Source of the DNA: Lotus japonicus
Taxonomy: Eukaryota; Streptophyta; Magnoliopsida; Fabales; Fabaceae
Assembly (NCBI RefSeq): GCF_012489685.1
Contig: NC_080044.1
Coordinates: forward strand, 73,022,732-73,086,731
Length of the DNA: 64,000 nt
Direction: 5' to 3'
Part shown: positions 37,277-48,476 of the stretch, piece after piece
Layout of the letters: every line of letters starts with the position of its first letter
Numbering within the stretch: position 1 is the first letter of the stretch
Notes under the pieces: generated by a model
Told to the model about the DNA's origin: nothing
Databases searched by the model: none
Seen by the model: the letters and a program-made list of their open reading frames with translations, nothing else
Translations under genes and position numbers: made by a program

Positions 37277-39683
37277 GGTACCCTTTAGCACTTTTGTTTC
37301 CTGTAATGTCTAACTGTTTGGAACAATGGTAATAATTAAAGTGTTTGCATGATGATGATCTTGTCCAACTTCCAAGTAAGTAGAACAAAGGGTTGAACAG
37401 TACAAGAATCAAAACTTTCCCTTGTGGTCAAAACTTCTCAGCAGCTACACTCCATTATTAATTTTCCATACCACACTAAAATCAAAAGCTATAGAAAAAG
37501 AGGCCATGTGTGAGAGATAATGCAACTGCAACTTAAACTGTACTCTTCTAGGTGAGCCTCAATAAATACTCCCTCCCAACCATAGTATTTTGTGTGGTGA
37601 TTGCTCACGTTGTCTCTTTACTATGATGTTAGATGTTCAATCATCGCTCATAAGAATAAAACACATTTTATGGTCAGTTATTTACCGTTTAATGCGGGCA
37701 CTCGCGACAAAAATGATTGATCATTGTCTTCGGTAGTGTAACAATGGTCACAGCAAAAATAAATACTCCCTCTCTCTACCCCCACTTCCTCTTGTATTCT
37801 CTCTTATCAATCACTGTCCAAACACCATGTGGTTCATCATGTGAAGCCTTGGACATAAATAGCAGTAACTTTGCATGGTTGCCCAAGTAATTCCTCAATG
37901 GAACCTTTGTGACAGAATCCGTAAAAATCACATCCCAAATATAGACACCCCTATTAGAGTCAAAAAAGAAAATTACCCTTCATTTCTTCACTTATATAAA
38001 ATTTATGACATCATAGCTGTGCAAGTCACAATCATATATACTAAAGTTCATTATTTTTTTGGGTTGGGTTGAATTTGGTGGTGTTTGAGGTCAGAAAAAG
38101 TCCACACTCGATCCAATTATCCACCATAACCACCAAAGAGAAACCAATTACATTTTATGTTCAAATTAAGCTCTTCTGATTAGTGTCAAAATGTACTGAT
38201 TGAATAAACTATGCACAACTTGCTCTAATGAAAAGGTCCATGCCATGTTATAAAATTGATTCTAATGTCTCTTTTGGGAAACCAATTTGCTACATGGTAG
38301 TGACGTCTCTTTCTTTAGATCAAGGGCAAGGGAAACTAACTCACTATGGTTCCTTTGTCAATTGTCACCACCGTTCAAATATCCTTTGAAGGGTAAAGTG
38401 ACATGTTCAAAGAGATAAAGGTAGGAGAAGAAAAAAATTAAAAGGGACAAAGCTACAAGGGTTTGATCACGTTTAGGCTTTTAAGAATGATAACAATAAT
38501 TTGCTTAGGAAAAAACAAAAATGAAGAAAAAAACAAGAAGCCCTGAACGTGATTTAAAGGGCAAGCTAGTTTTTGGTTGCTTCTTTTCACCTAAAATTGC
38601 CGTTAAAGTTAGTAGGACATGCATGATTGCGTGTTTGAATTTTCATTAAATTTAATATAGTTTCACATTAAACTTGAGGTGATAAAATCATGTTTTGCTG
38701 ATTCATATCGGATTCAATGTAACAAATTTTAGTTTTTTCGTTATGTTTATGAAAATGCTAAACCGAACATACAATGAGTAAAGCTTTTATTATTAGTTTC
38801 AAACATTAGCTATGTGTCTACTTGCTTTTTGAAAGCCCAAAAAACGTGATCAGCTGCAATTCTCGTTCTCATTTCACACAAGTTTGGCACAAAGGAAAAA
38901 GATATCCATGATTTCTGGCACTTCCACACTATTCCATATGCGGCGGTTTTTACTTTTTGCAAAAAATAATAATAACAACAATGTGTATTTCATTCAATTT
39001 TCCCCCTTCTGGAATAACATACATAACTGTCTTCCATTAGGATGAAGCTACCCTTCAATAAACATGGCAAGATATCATTTTACACGGAATATTAATTACC
39101 TTCTTTTGTTGACAACTAAGTATCAACAACGAGGGAACATGTCATGTGTTTAAACATATTTAATGTTGATAATATGATGTCTCATTTTTTTCATTTCAAT
39201 CAAGAGATATTATGAGTAGAATATAAAATAGATGAACTAATTGAAAACCTAGATTAGGGAATAAGGATGGAAGGACAAGTTAGAGGTTAAAGTATAGATA
39301 AAAACGCAATTAATGGATGGTAGAAAAATGTGTCTACTGTTTGATAATGATGTTAATAAATGTCGAGCTACCATATGACCTTAGTATTCAATGTTTTTTT
39401 TTAAAGGGAATTGAGTACTAGTGTCAACTAGTGTTTGATAATGATCGATGTTAATCAGTACTACAAAAGATTATGTATGATGTATTTCAGAAGTGTCAAA
39501 TCCTACAAGCAACGCAATGAATTTACATTCTCTATAGCCCAGCTACATCAATTTAATTGAAAGATGATTAGAAAAATTAAATTGAATGAGAAGGCAAAAG
39601 AAAAAGGCAATGTGGGTACCTAGTACCTCCGATGTAAGTTGATTCTAACGGAAGTTACATTTGTTAACTGTTAGATATTACAG

Positions 39684-39919
39684 GAAAATAGGTATTTTGC
39701 GATGTTTATTAAGGCTTTTTGCGGCAATTTTAGCGTCGCAGTTTACTTCCAATGGTTTAGGGGAAAATAGGTATTTTGCGATGTTTATTAAGGCTTTTTG
39801 CGGCAATTTTAGCGTCGCAGTTTACTTCCAATGGTTTAGGGGAAAATAGGTATTTTGCGATGTTTATTAAGGCTTTTTGCGGCAATTTTAGCGTCGCAGT
39901 TTACTTCCAATGGTTTAGG
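39684..39919. repeat. 79-bp tandem repeat, three near-perfect copies; CACTA-like end
   Basis: Units begin GAAAATAGGTATTTTGCGAT at 39684, 39763 and 39842, and contain TTTTTGCGGCAATTTTAGCG and TTACTTCCAATGG. The spacing is exactly 79 bp and I see no internal difference. The approach (ATATTACAGGAAAATAGG) resembles the CACTACARGAAAA end and TTTGCGGC subterminal motifs of plant CACTA transposons, so this may be an amplified subterminal region of a decayed element. The partner end was not found. Confidence 0.8.
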
Positions 39920-40249
39920 AAACGTTGTCGTTACTGTTGTAATAGCGCCAATTTTTGTGCATTTGTGAAAGGAACTCCAAGAGTGAACTGACATTCATCT
40001 GGATTTAACATTAAAACAAACACATTCTTATACTTAAACTAAATTTTGTATTGATGTCTGCAATTAATTTTAGTTTTATAAAAGTTTATATTATATTAAT
40101 GGTTGAGACTAGTACCTTTCGGTTAGTCGACCGAGTTTCAAGTACTCAAGCATCTTTGTATTAGAATTTAGAATCCATACAAAGTCACTTATCTACTACT
40201 TCTTATTCTTCCACTACTGTAGCTAGAAGACCTCCAATTACACTTCAAC
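39920..40249. other. Spacer without gene
   Basis: AT-rich sequence after the 79-bp triplication; nothing recognisable. Confidence 0.6.
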
Positions 40250-43205
40250 ACGTGTCCTTCTTTGACTTAACTCTGTTTTATATTTTTTTTTTCCAACTCG
40301 CACAAGCAAAAACGACGCCGTTTCCTTTCACGCTGTTCATCACCGTCTCTGAGTCTCTCATCAACCCTAGGTCTCTAATCGCGTGTTCTCTCCCTCTCTA
40401 CCTACTGATTTCGAGTTTTCGACGGTACCCATCACATCCCGCCAGACTCTTCGCTAGATACAGTTCATCCGCGTACGAGAAACTGTTCACTGATATGCTA
40501 GGTTTCCTCTTTCCCGTGGTTTTCTTCTCACAAACGGCGTTGTACAACTTTCAATCAAGAAAGGGTTATTAGGTAAGGATGCAGAAGGATAAGCGGAAAT
40601 CGTGGAAGGAGAAGGAGGAAGCGTGCTCTGTGCGGTTGAGTATGAGAAGGAGAAGCGAAGATCGTGGAACAACAGGTTCGTCTCCTCTATTCATTTCCTC
40701 ACATATGGATTAAAATACCATAGTTAATTGATCGTACGAATAGTTACCTAAACCATATGCAAATGATGTGCTACTGGTAATAGGGTAATGGGTTTCTCCT
40801 TTTTGTACTCAAGGTCCTCTATAAATACTGGCATCGTTTACCCCTTTATCTCCGCAGTTTATGATGTCCTGTGAATCCCCTCTAAAATTTACTGATTGAA
40901 ACAACTGGAAAAATGGATGTCTAGCTATTTTATTTATCTCTTCTATAGTGTCTTCATTGAGTTCTGTTTTGCATTTTCTTTAATGCTTCAACTGCAAATT
41001 TCATTTATGGTCAAGATTACAAGTTAGAGTCATGTGATATTGTGATCTTTAATTAACTTATAATATTTTCTGCCTTTTCCATTTTTTTGTAGGGTACTCT
41101 TGCATATGAGGCAGAAATTGGTTTTGAAAGGCTTGCAGAAACGTCTGGTCATGTGTGTGGTTAGTGCATACTTCATTTCTTATTTAAAAACTTCTTTTAA
41201 TGCCTTTGGTATATTCATTCATTCTTTAGCTTTTTCCAGATATGTATTATGTAACTCCTTCAAAATATGGTGTATCTATGTGCATTGGTTGATTACTTTC
41301 ATTAAGTATTGTTAATTTGTTGACTATTTTTTCTTTCTTAGTTTCTCTGTTGTTTTTTGTAATCTTGGTGTGTTGTTAATCTGAGGTATTGACATTTTTG
41401 ACTGGTGAGGTTTAAATTTTATCCCTTTTCAAGCTCAGTCACCAACTCTCTTCCTCTTGGTGGTTAGCTTTTTTTCCCTTCCTTCCTTTCTTCTAATTAA
41501 CTGCTTTGCTTTCTGATTCTCCTTCCTTCCTTTCCCCAGGTTGTTACTGATTTTCTTACTGATTTTCCCCAGCTCAGTCACCAACGCCATTATTGTTACT
41601 GATTTTCTTTGATTTCTTTTACTTTTTATTCATCTTTATCTGTGTCCCTTTGATCTGGACAGAATCTAATGAAATAATTAAATACATATGTTGCTTTGGT
41701 TTTGTTTCCTAAAGAATTATCTTATAATTATGTGTGGTGTTCCAAATCTTTAGACTTGATGAATTGTTCTTATCTAATAACATTTCATCTGATTTCACTG
41801 ATATGTTTGATTTCTCCTATTCTCTTATTTCTCAAGTATCTGCACACATGAAGCTAATAATTATCTTCATATAGGCAAACCTGAAACAAGAACTGAAGAT
41901 GCCAAGGTTGCTAACACAGCAAACCTGCTGCTGCTGCTGGAAAAGAGGGAAAAGCTTTGAGCTTTTCTAGGTTGCTGCAGAGAGAACAAGAAGGAAAGAC
42001 CCTCTAAACAGCTTCAATAAGTAGTTAAGTGGATGGAATATCAATGACCACCATTATTGGGCTGTAAGCTCATCTAACCATTGTTACTCTCTCTTCAGTA
42101 ATAGTACATTCTAGGTTTTTTTTTTTGCTTCCCACTGTATTTTGTTCATTGTTGTTGGTAATAGTTTTATTTTATGGAACTGCCATAACCTACTTTGGAA
42201 TTATCAGAAAAATGAGCAAGGAAGAATATACTTTAAATGCATCTGAAATTAGAAAGGCTGTCTATTATATTATTAACTTAATACTTTGAATGGAGCTTGC
42301 CCATAGTTCTTCTGAGAAAAAAAAAAGATGGTTGTTTTGTTACTTTTATTATAAATGCATAATCAGTGGGAATGATTCTTAGAAGATCATCCATGCTGGA
42401 AAGTTTTAAATCACATTTAGACACTGCTATAATCTCTCTTTCTTGCTTTACTATCTCAATAATGGAAGCTTTTTTTAAAAAAAAAAATTAGTGCATTGGT
42501 TCAACTATTTTTAAGTACTATATTGTTAGATAACGTCTTTGCTATACTCAATCTGCTTCTACTGTCATGGGTTTTACAATTTCTTCATTTTATGTTTCTA
42601 TTTAGATTGTGTATTGGCTTAGCTTATAGAAGCATAAGCATTTGGAAGAGAAGCATAAGTATTGGGTATTATGGATTATGATGTTCAAAGTTTGGTTTCC
42701 ATCCAAATATGCAAGAACAATAGCTCTATGTTATTAACTTAAGTATTGGGTATTATGGATTATGATTTTTGGTAGATATTATTGGATTGATTACAGAGTA
42801 CAAGATATTTGGTGGTTGTTAAGGGATTGAAGCCTTACGACATGAAGTTATATTTTCAATTAGGCTCCTGAAAACTTTGATTTCTAATCTAACAAGTTTT
42901 CTGGCCCTTCACAGGTGGGGAGATCTTTTTTTATGTTTTAATGGCGGTTGAGGCATAGTCAGTGTCTATAACCAAGTCGCGTGTGGCTTGCCTGACTAGG
43001 TTATGAGGGAATGTGCATGTCAGGTGAAACTTGTGGAATAGGATTGAGCTTTCTATGTGAGGAGTGGTAAGTCATTATGAGAGCTTTAGATCTTATATAT
43101 TTTTCAGTGTCTACATAATTGTACTTCACTGATATTTGTTTTCTTATGTCTGCAAAGCTAAAGGGGTTTGTCCCACAAGCTTGGCTGTGCTACGAGATGC
43201 AGTTC
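40250..43205 (+). pseudogene. Exon-like fragments of unidentified origin (putative spliced non-coding or broken gene)
   Basis: A leader-like GC-richer stretch starts at an AAAACGACGCCGTTTCC word (40309) and carries TCTCTC/CCCTAG motifs. Exon-like blocks with good splice sites follow: to 40675 (CAACAG|GTTCG), 41093-41159 (TTTGTAG| ... |GTTAGTG), about 41877-41960, and about 43163-43202 (CTTCAG|GTGTG). Joining 40579-40675 to 41093 from the ATG gives an early stop. Another frame stays open across that join but has no ATG near it and no match I recognise. This could be a long non-coding transcript, a broken gene, or host fragments carried by a transposon, since a lipoxygenase remnant follows at once. 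Block limits are approximate. Confidence 0.4.
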
Positions 43206-43691
43206 CAAAAATCTTCTTCAGGTGTGTTTCTCCCTTCATTTTAGCTTCCTTCATTTGATTCTGCATTTTTCCTTTCTTTATCCATTCATGAATTTCTAAC
43301 TATTTTTCTTTCTTTCTTCTTCAATGATTTTTGCTTCTCTCATATTCCCAGTTGAAGGTCATTGAGGTGCGTTTTCCCTTTCTATATTTGTTTCTCCCCT
43401 TCTCCATCTTTTTGTGCATTTCTCCCTTTCTCCATCTATTCTAAAATGTTACTTTTGTTATTTTTATGATATAAAGGATTGTCTAGACTTGATTACATGT
43501 TGTGAAAATTATGATGAAGTCTTTTTTTTAATCTTAATGAAAGAATGAAAATTATGAGAAGGGGACACATGGGTCAAAGTCTAATTTTGATAAACACCCT
43601 CAACCACTAACACTTCTTTTTTCTTTCCATTGGCTGGATTTTTTTATTTGTTTTCATTTCAAATTCATTGAGGCTATGAAATCAGTTATTT

Positions 43692-44503
43692 GATAGCTTT
43701 GGTGACATGTATGACTTATATGAAGGGGGAATTAAGCTGCCTACATATATACTGAATAAAATTAATCCTTTACCAGTGTTAAAGGAAGTCTTCAGAACTG
43801 ATGGTGAACAATTCCTCAAGTTTCCACCTGCTAAAGTGATTCAAGGTTCTCTACCTTTGTCAAAACAGCCACTTCCTCAAAACTGACACTTGCAAGCAAA
43901 AATGTAATAACTGTTTTACATTTAGCAGCTTGAAAGAATGGATATTTTGACAATGGTTATTTCTTTTTATATGTTGAACACTGACTAAGTCAGATTGGAA
44001 TACTGATGAAGAATTTGCAAGAGAGATCATTGCTGGTGTAAATCCTGGTTTAGATCACATCCTTCAAGTAAGCTCAACATTTCATTGTATACTACATTAG
44101 TTTCAATTTGGTATCAGCAACATTGATCCACTTAATGTCCTAATGGTGAACAATTGGTTAAATTCCTCATAATTTTTTAAAATTAATTCCAGGAGTTTCC
44201 TCCAAAAAGTAAGCTAGACAGTGAAGTCTATGGGGATCGTACAAGAACAATAACCAAAGAACAAATAGAGCTTAACTTAGATGGGCTCACTGCAGATCAG
44301 GTAAAGATAAATTTTTGTTTCCCATGATAAAAAATTACGTTTTTTATGGTAAACTATGTTATTGTTTTGTTGCCATAGTCGCTCAAGTAATGTCGATATT
44401 ATTCTAACCAAGTTAAATTTTGTTGGACAGACTATCCAGAACAAGAAATTGTTCCTGCTAGATCACCATTTCAGCTGTTCGGAAGATAGGACCTTTACTA
44501 AAG
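43692..44503 (+). pseudogene. Lipoxygenase gene fragment (internal exons only)
   Basis: Four exon pieces: 43692-43845 ([20 protein letters not shown], then [18 protein letters not shown]), about 43987-44067 (SDWNTDEEFAREIIAGVNPG), 44193-44300 ([17 protein letters not shown] ... LDGLTADQ), and 44431-44503 (TIQNKKLFLLDHH). They match the middle of plant 9-lipoxygenases in order. Splice sites GT/AG bordering pieces 2-3 and 3-4 are intact. After LLDHH (about 44469) homology stops abruptly. The PLAT domain, the N-terminal part of the catalytic domain and the entire iron-binding C-terminal half are absent, so no enzyme can be made. Introns are shorter than usual. Retained introns exclude a processed pseudogene and point to DNA-level capture or deletion. 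Confidence 0.85.
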
Positions 44504-46566
44504 GTGAGGTGGTTCTGCTGCTTCATTTGTTCTAGGATGTTTTTCATGTGACTGGTTTCACTTTAAATCAAAGAAAGGAAATACATTTGAAGTGAATTTT
44601 TCCCCTGCAAAATGCTCATTCTCCCCCCCCCCTCCCCCTCCCCCGCAAAATGCTTATTCTTTTCATGACACAAACCAAGAAAGCTGCTAATTCATTCCTT
44701 TTTGTCTCTTTTATATTATTATTGTTTTGTGTTTGGATTGAACTTTGGACCATAGAATAGTCCTTTGGCTTTTGTGTGATAGATATTAGTGCTCTATATA
44801 CGATATATGCAGAAATATACATTTTTTTATCACTTATGCTTGGGACGGAACCCACATTTATATAGTGAAATTATGGTACTTTGATCGGGTAATGATGATC
44901 CACTTTGTATGTGAGATATTTTAAAGCAATATATGAAAACATTTTTTGTTGGTTAGCATGTTCAATTGAGTTTTTTCACAGTTTGGTTTAGCTACCATAG
45001 TGAGATGAATGTAGGTTTGGAGTTAAGAATGACAAGTGCAGTACTTGCTACAAAATTAAAAAAAAAAGTGAGAATGTGGGCAAAGCTGCACATATTTGCC
45101 TTTGTGCACATTTACCTCAATACAAGTTAGTCTTTTATCTTTACTTTGCTTTACTGCAGGTCCTCTCTTAGAATCTTGAACCTTTGTATTGAGTCAGTCT
45201 TGAAGAACTATAGAAGTAGCTTATAAAGTGGTGGTTCTCTCCTAAAGTTGGTTTGCTATGGACTTTGGAACCTTTCTATTGAAGTGAGTCTTGAAGATCT
45301 ATTGATCCAGCTAACATATTGGTGTATTCATTCATTCTTTAACTATTTAGTCATTTCCTAATTGCTAAATTTCATGTTTAACATATTGTGGTACAGTTTT
45401 AAAATGAAATATAAGGCGATTTTTGATTGCTTTACTGTGTCTCCTGAAGTTGATTGCTTTAGTAATCCACTTTGCTTATTTTATAAGTATTCAGGCGCAA
45501 GTACTTTTAAAGTTGGTCTCTTTATTCTCAAGAACTATTGATAATACAATTTGATTTTAGAGTAGTGTAATCTAATTTATTTGTCATCTGCTACCTTGTG
45601 TTCATTTAAATTTTTACCATGTGGTGTTCATTTGGTTATTCCATTCACTTAAATGGTTTACACACGTTTCAGTCCGTATTGTTAGTGTTGTATTAGTTTT
45701 GGCAGGATATTGGAAACAGTTGGTCTGATTATTGAGCTGTGGGTTTGCTTAATATACCAAATTGTGTTTTGGTTTTTTCTAGCTGGATAATCAATTTAAT
45801 TTCTAATTGTGTATTGAAAATGTGTTATTAAAATCAAACATTTTACCTTAACTGTATTTTTTTCATAATCCCATAAAAAAGTATAAAAAATGGTAAATGT
45901 ATTTGCAATAGAAAAGAAATTTTTTTTTTTTTAATTTAAGCTATAATATATTTATAGTTCGTTCAAATGCATCTGCAAAATAATTTTTTTATCTGTTTAT
46001 TTTATTAGAGCTAAAGATGAGAAAATATGTTATATAAGAGATATTTCTGTACATGTTGAGAGAGGTTGATTGTCAACACTATGTATATAAATAAATATAT
46101 ATATATATATATAATATTTTAGAAAAATAATAAGAGATATTCCTATTTGTTTAGTGAATTTAGAAAAATCTCAAATACGTGGATAATAAATTGTTCCCTA
46201 AATTTATGGTTCAAAATTGTGAACAAGTTCCTTGAAGACAAAGACCATGTGGCCAAACTGCGAAGCGTTGGTTAATCAATTTGTGTAAAAATATTTTCTT
46301 TTAGTTTCAAATATCTCTCACAGTCTAATATGTTATTACATTTCAGCCAACTTTTCATCTTTTACAATAAAGATTGTGCCAAAGTGCAAGTCGACAGGGG
46401 TCAAATACAATTAACATTCGAAACTCATCTAATTTATATATATAAGAAAGATAAAACATACTGTTCAAAAAAAAAAAGATAATAACAACTTATAAGTGAT
46501 TAACGGTGGAATTCTAATTCAAATACTCAATAATTGTGACTAACAGTGGAGTTCATAAAAAATTAT
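44504..46566. other. Non-coding stretch between the lipoxygenase fragment and the Helitron-like end
   Basis: Includes a C-rich run (44622-44643), A/T runs and an (AT)n microsatellite (46087-46114). No exon is recognised. It may be the 3' part of the element that ends at 46601. Confidence 0.5.
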
Positions 46567-46601
46567 CCGTGCATCGCACGGACAAACGGGGATAATACTA
46601 G
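46567..46601 (+). mobile_element. Helitron-like 3' terminus (plus orientation)
   Basis: A perfect 6-bp stem with a 3-base loop, CCGTGC-ATC-GCACGG (46567-46581), is followed after 16 bases by CTAG at 46598-46601 and then T. A hairpin near CTRR next to a host T is the Helitron 3' end rule. This CCGTGCATCGCACGG terminus is common in plant Helitrons, as I remember it. The 5' TC end and any captured segment limits are not resolved. Confidence 0.65.
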
Positions 46602-47424
46602 TATATATAGTTCAACACTCGCCAAGCTAAAATAAAAGGGACACTCAATTTGTTGGTTGACTTAAGTTTTGTTAGTTCGTTCCACGAGAATGAGGCGATC
46701 TTACAAAACTCTCATTTCAGTATACATCAAAGAGTCAAAGGGGATATGAACCAAAATCAAGGTTCTATTATATTACTCATAAAGATAAAATAAGAAAATA
46801 TAGGAAGGGTGAATTTGTTTAACATGATAAATAAAATTAACATTGACTAATTAGAGAATATGAAATATTAAAATTTTAACGGAGGGAAAATAAAACATTC
46901 ATAAACTGTTTTATCAAGAGAAAATTTCTCTTAAGGTTGGCGACTGCTCCATTTTGGAACCAAGTGTTTTGTTCCTGACTATCTAATTAATCTTAGGTGG
47001 AAATTGTGAACCGGAAGGACTAAGTTAGGTCAAAGACATGGAGCTTGGGTCACGAGGGGTTAGTGGTAAAGTAAATTGTTGTGTTTGCTTTTAACCTAGT
47101 GATCTAATAAAATTGATGGCATATTCAACCTTGACATTAAAAACGCAATAGAGGTGGAGTTCACCCACTACTACCGACATGTGAGGACGAGAATTATATG
47201 AAGACTGGATGGACTCACACTGACGAACATGTGAGGACTATATTAGACGTCCAAGCCCAACATCCAATGTCTATGGAAGCCGGTTACTTAATTAAAAAGA
47301 TATTCGGATGTGATATCTGAAATGATATAATGAATTTGAATAGGTCAATAATAACAAGATTGGAGCGGTTTTTGGGGAAATGATTTTGGTTATACCATTA
47401 ATAGGACCATTAATAGGATCATAT
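46602..47424. other. Intergenic repeat-derived sequence
   Basis: No gene. The word (G/A)ACATGTGAGGAC occurs twice (47177 and 47228) inside a diverged local repeat, possibly another decayed element. Confidence 0.5.
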
Positions 47425-48476
47425 AGGTTTGATAATGGCATCTGCAGGAGAATAGGGGAAGGGGATGACACTTCCTTCTGGGAAGATAATTGGCATGGAA
47501 CTGGAAAATTTCAGGAACAATTTGTGGATCTGTACGGAGTGTCATGTCAACAGAACAAGAAAATAGCTGAGATGGGGCAATGGATTAATGGAAGCTGGAC
47601 CTGGTCTCTTCAATGGAATGGATCTGTGGATGGGGAACTGCAGGTACAACTGAATGAAGTTATGAGAATTGTTTCTTCATTCTCTCTAATCCAAGGTAAG
47701 AAAGATTGCTGGTTCTGGACTCGGGAAAGAGAAGGTGTATTCACAGTAAAATCTGCCTATGAAGCGATTTTCTTTAAAGAAATTGGAGACACAGAAGAGT
47801 GTTTTTCTCTTCTTTGGAAACTGTTGGCTCCGTCTAATTGTTTAGCCTTTGGCTGGAGGGTTCTTTTGAACAGAGTACAGACGAAAGACAACTTAATTCG
47901 CAGACTTGTTCAACTTAGTGACTGTTTATGCCCCCTTTGCAGTTCACACGAAGAAACGGTGATGCATCTACTTTTCTTTTGTCAGCATGCTTGGCTGGTT
48001 TGGTCCCATGTGTTTAAGTGGCTGGGAATCAATTTTGTTCAACCCAGCTCTTGCAAGGAGCATTTTGTACAATTTGGTGGCATGCTTGTAGGTATCAAGA
48101 AGGTGGGATTTATGTCTATTTGGGTATCCGTGATTTGGCATATTTGGCAGAGTAGGAATGAAGCAGTCTTCCGAGGGGGGTCGCTCACTCCAGAAGAAAT
48201 ATTTGACAACTGCAGAATGAGGTCGTGGGAATGGCTGAGGGCGAAGTGTAAAACGTTCTCCTATTCTATTTATGAATGGTTTAACGAGCCTGTATCTTGC
48301 CTTAGCTCTTTCTGAGGAATTCTGTTTTATATCCAAATGTATTTTTTGTAAGTAACAACCTGAGTTTGTTATCTGGTTGTACTATCTTTTAGTTTTCAAA
48401 CTTTGTATCGGTTATGGGTTTGTGGTACCCCTTGTACCCCTTTAATACAACATTGCTTATCGAAAAAAAAAAATAT
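47380..48476 (+). mobile_element. 5'-truncated LINE: C-terminal ORF2 fragment with zinc-binding RT domain
   Basis: A 311-codon open frame (47380-48315) whose homology begins around GICRRIGEGDDTSFWEDNW (about 47430). It covers the region after reverse transcriptase in plant L1 LINEs, including the zf-RVT domain: SAYEAIF, FGWRVLLNRVQTKDNL, then the CPLCSSHEETVMHLLFFC zinc-knuckle-like motif and WHIWQSRNEAVFRG. The RT, endonuclease and ORF1 are missing, and the frame ends without an RNase H domain. A 3' UTR and an 11-base poly(A) (48466-48476) follow, the hallmark of 5'-truncated target-primed insertion. No stop or frameshift interrupts it, so it is fairly young. The ATG is fortuitous. I found no convincing target duplication. 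Confidence 0.85.

Larger units (their letters stand above)
35494..39683. other. Gene-poor intergenic sequence
   Basis: 3' UTR of the LUL gene, then about 4 kb without recognisable exons. It contains a Tourist-like MITE (36219-36325) and a perfect 33-bp duplication (37211-37276), listed separately. Nothing else is supported. Confidence 0.6.

Noticed and set aside
39684..39919. Regular 79-bp repeats as a CRISPR-like array
   Set aside because: Units abut without unique spacers and the genome is a plant nucleus; it is a minisatellite.
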